A program made the position numbers and the translations under genes. This document shows positions 61,797 to 64,000 of a stretch of 64,000 nucleotides of DNA, in pieces. The notes under the pieces are model-generated. The model made no database searches. It was not told where the DNA came from and worked only from the letters and a program-made list of their open reading frames with translations. This stretch comes from Salegentibacter sp. R32 (GTDB lineage: Bacteria > Bacteroidota > Bacteroidia > Flavobacteriales > Flavobacteriaceae), in assembly GCF_008692195.1 (NCBI RefSeq), contig NZ_RXOM01000018.1:248001-312000 (forward strand). The letters are read 5' to 3'. The first letter of the stretch is position 1; every line of letters starts with the position of its first letter.

Positions 61797-62738
61797 TTAA
61801 CCTTTAAAAGCCGTTAAGTATATATTTTGTTTTAGAAGAAATAATTGAAATTTCTTACTTACTTTTAAAATAACTTTTGGTAAACCAAGTAGAAAACGTT
61901 GTTTATCTGTAAGATTATTTAGGTCAATATCGTTAATCACTCTTTTCCAAATAGGATTATCAATCATTTTACATCTTATTACTAATGCATATCTATTAGA
62001 ATCTAGATATTTTTTAAAAGATGGGTTGGCGTCTTCCTCTTCTCTAAATTTATTAATAAAGTACTCCCTGTCTTCATTATAGAAGGATTGAGCTAAGTTG
62101 TTTTCACTTTTTTGATAGTAGCGCATAGTTACTGTTGGATTTAAAGCGATATCAAATTTTAGAGCAGCCCTTACAAAAAAGTCTAAATCTTGAGCAGTTC
62201 TTAGTCTTAAATCAAATTCTCCAATTTTACAAAAGTTTTTTTTAGAGAAAGCAGAAGCAGATGTCCATATCACTGCATTAATAGTACTTGCTTCAAAGTA
62301 ATCCGGTACCAATTGAATTTTATTAGGTTTGAAATTTCGGTATTCTGCTTTGCGAAGGGTTTTGCCATCCAATAAAATTTCGTAGCCGGTACCATAAATA
62401 CCTGCCTTAGGAAATTTTTCAATAGTTTTATAGAGTTCTTCTAAGTGATTGGGGTACCAATAATCGTCGGCATCTAATAGTGCTATATACTTACCATCCG
62501 CGATTTTTATTCCAAAATTTCTGGCAGAAGAGACTCCGCCATTTTCTTTTTTAATTATAGAAACTTTTTCGTGATTACCGAACGGTTTAACTCTATGGTA
62601 GCTATTATCAGTCGAACCATCATCTACGACAATTACTTCGTAACTTTTAAAGTCTTGTGCTAATACACTTTCTATGGTTTTAGAAATATAGTTTTCTTTA
62701 TTATATAAAGGAATAACGACTGTAAAAAAAGGACTCAT
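61797..62738 (-). CDS. Glycosyltransferase family 2
   Basis: The 313-residue GT2 enzyme has FTVVIPLYNKENYI, VVDDGSTDNS, SSARNFGIKIADGKYIALLDADDYW (DxD) and a typical C-terminus without membrane helices. It overlaps the downstream-coded upstream gene at 62735 by four bases (ATGA), so the two GT2 genes are translationally coupled. Confidence 0.93.
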   Translation of the reverse strand: MSPFFTVVIPLYNKENYISKTIESVLAQDFKSYEVIVVDDGSTDNSYHRVKPFGNHEKVSIIKKENGGVSSARNFGIKIADGKYIALLDADDYWYPNHLEELYKTIEKFPKAGIYGTGYEILLDGKTLRKAEYRNFKPNKIQLVPDYFEASTINAVIWTSASAFSKKNFCKIGEFDLRLRTAQDLDFFVRAALKFDIALNPTVTMRYYQKSENNLAQSFYNEDREYFINKFREEEDANPSFKKYLDSNRYALVIRCKMIDNPIWKRVINDIDLNNLTDKQRFLLGLPKVILKVSKKFQLFLLKQNIYLTAFKG

Positions 62739-63622
62739 TTATTTATAATATAGCAGAAATAACTTAATCTATAAAGATTGAAAATTTTTAATGAAGGAGA
62801 AGATGATGTTAAGTTTTGCTTTAAATTTTTTTTGAATAATTTATAAAAAATAGCAAAAATAGCATCAGCTTTAATTTTTTTTAATTTCTCATAGGTTTTT
62901 AGAATTTTGACAAAATCGGCATTAATATAACCGGCAACATAAATTTTCTTTAGATTATGAAGTCCTTTAGAAAACTTTTCAAGAAACTCTGTATTGCTAT
63001 CAATATCTATATGAATTACAGGGTTATCTATATGTTCAACTTTTATTTTTTTTTCTTTAATTTGATAACTAAATAGTGTGTCTTCGTGACCATATTCTGT
63101 TATGTTTTCATCAAAAGCGATAAAGTTAAATAACTCTTTTTTTATAATTGTATTATTGAAAAGTAAAGATCTGTATGGACTCAATTTTCTTTTTGCAGAA
63201 GATTTATCTTCATTGTTTTTACCATATTTCCATCGCAAGCTAATATTTTTTTTACTGTAATCTTCAGCATGAATTCTTCCGCCGTAGATGATTTCTGTAG
63301 TATTTTCAATAAATTCTATATATGTAACCAAAAAATTTTCAGGGATAATAGAACCATCATCTAAAAAAAGTAGATAAGGGAATTTTGCTGTGGAGGCCAA
63401 TAAATTTCTATTTTTACTTCTTCCTAGATTTTTTCGATTTTCTTTAAAGGTAACATTCTTGAGTAAATTTATTTTTTTATTTTCTTTGTTTAATTTTGAT
63501 TTGGAACCATCTTCAAATACAATAATTTCAAATTCAATACCTAGTGAACTGGCTTGCAAATGAAGTTCTTCAACAAATCCTTTAATATTATAATTATATA
63601 TAGGAATTAAAATTGAGAGCAT
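62735..63622 (-). CDS. Glycosyltransferase family 2
   Basis: The protein starts MLSILIPIYNYNIKGFVEEL and has the GT2 elements EIIVFEDGS, GRSKNRNLLAS, and FLDDGSIIPENF in place of the canonical DxD. The frame is open to 63721 but the region before 63622 (KTFKNYFRKLCSF) does not match a GT2 start and would run into the divergent gene. The C-terminal part has no clear membrane helix. Confidence 0.88.
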   Translation of the reverse strand: MLSILIPIYNYNIKGFVEELHLQASSLGIEFEIIVFEDGSKSKLNKENKKINLLKNVTFKENRKNLGRSKNRNLLASTAKFPYLLFLDDGSIIPENFLVTYIEFIENTTEIIYGGRIHAEDYSKKNISLRWKYGKNNEDKSSAKRKLSPYRSLLFNNTIIKKELFNFIAFDENITEYGHEDTLFSYQIKEKKIKVEHIDNPVIHIDIDSNTEFLEKFSKGLHNLKKIYVAGYINADFVKILKTYEKLKKIKADAIFAIFYKLFKKNLKQNLTSSSPSLKIFNLYRLSYFCYIINK

Positions 63623-63667
63623 TGTGATGTTTAAATATTTATCTTTACAAAGTAAATACTTTTCATT

Positions 63668-64000
63668 ATGGAAATAATTAAAACTGCAGAGTTTTCTGAA
63701 ATAATTCTTAAACGTCTTCAAGAAAAAAGAACAGAGTTAATAAGTCAATATCAATCTTTTAAAAATAATATTGGATATTTTTACTTGGATAATTTATTAC
63801 CTAAAGAATGGGCAGGACAAATAAATAATTCATTTCCACAACATGAAGAAATGGTTTTAAAGAAAAGTATTCGGGAAAATAAATATGTTGCAGCCCAGAT
63901 GGATAAATATAACCCAATCTTGGAAAATATAATTTATGCATTTCAAGATGATAGGATTGTAAAAGAAATTTCTGAAATATGTGAGATTCAAAATACATAT
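63668..64000 (+). CDS. Partial oxygenase-like protein (2OG-Fe(II) type?), right edge
   Basis: An ATG at 63668 opens a frame of 111 codons that runs off the right end without a stop. The peptide begins MEIIKTAEFSEIILKRLQEK and continues GYFYLDNLLPKEWAGQINNS, MVLKKSIRENKYVAAQMDKY and YAFQDDRIVKEISEI. This resembles the N-terminal part of 2OG-Fe(II) oxygenases found in surface polysaccharide clusters; the metal-binding HxD part lies outside the window. The opposite-strand frame here is a shadow. Confidence 0.72.
   Translation, partial: MEIIKTAEFSEIILKRLQEKRTELISQYQSFKNNIGYFYLDNLLPKEWAGQINNSFPQHEEMVLKKSIRENKYVAAQMDKYNPILENIIYAFQDDRIVKEISEICEIQNTY

Noticed and set aside
63801-63998. Minus-strand ORF at the right edge
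   Set aside because: The plus-strand frame from 63668 is open to the window end with a coherent oxygenase-like sequence, so the minus ORF is a shadow.

Overview
The window comes from a low-GC member of the Flavobacteriaceae (Bacteroidota). The evidence is the TAnnTTTG-type promoters, the absence of Shine-Dalgarno sequences, the tmRNA tag GENNYALAA, the flavobacterial versions of trp, typA, creD and cry-DASH genes, and a very high load of short palindromic repeats of the kind common in this family. I cannot name the genus; Mesonia/Salegentibacter/Gramella-like organisms fit.

Region 1 (1-7.7 kb) holds small envelope proteins, a light-dependent DNA repair group (FeS-type photolyase; flavin reductase, DUF2256 and cry-DASH as an overlapping operon), a VWA lipoprotein and a DUF1697 protein. 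Region 2 (7.8-15.1 kb) is a complete tryptophan operon, trpL-trpE-trpG-trpD-trpC-trpF-trpB-trpA on the minus strand. It has a Bacteroidota promoter, an 18-residue leader peptide with three consecutive Trp codons, and a terminator whose loop can pair with the leader stop region, which is textbook ribosome-mediated attenuation. The operon is riddled with palindromic repeats. Four sit in tandem, in frame, inside trpF (about 70 extra residues), and others form the N-terminus of TrpG and the C-termini of TrpE and TrpG.

Region 3 (15.1-19.7 kb) is a MarR/nitroreductase/YceI stress operon with matching operators, two thioredoxin-fold proteins with two rhodaneses, and an XRE regulator with an S24-like domain lacking its catalytic residues. 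Region 4 (20-30.4 kb) is a membrane-maintenance cluster: YbjN-like protein, PspA/IM30, OB-fold membrane protein, flotillin, an AT-rich pentapeptide-type membrane protein that looks like an insertion, and a 1622-residue DUF3686/AAA ATPase. Next come small proteins, an SF1 helicase with a nuclease-like tail (31.2-33.9 kb), the tmRNA gene and a repeat-rich 0.5 kb spacer.

Region 5 (35-48.7 kb) is mostly housekeeping and envelope genes: saccharopine/alanine dehydrogenase-like enzyme, secreted EEP hydrolase, DoxX, CreD, Coq4-like and MpaB-like proteins, a winged-helix regulator, an outer-membrane porin-BCCT transporter-universal stress protein operon, kdsA and typA. A 17-bp palindrome ACTTTGAAaTTCAAAGT precedes three of these transcription units and defines a probable local regulon.

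Region 6 (48.7-64 kb) is a surface polysaccharide locus: acyltransferase-like protein, sugar aminotransferase, flippase, 3,4-ketoisomerase, several glycosyltransferases, and a partial oxygenase-like protein at the right edge. It has been rearranged. A second, decayed copy of aminotransferase-flippase follows a dead IS982 element and is fused to the 5' end of a TPR gene, and the neighbouring ftsE carries an in-frame stop at codon 17.
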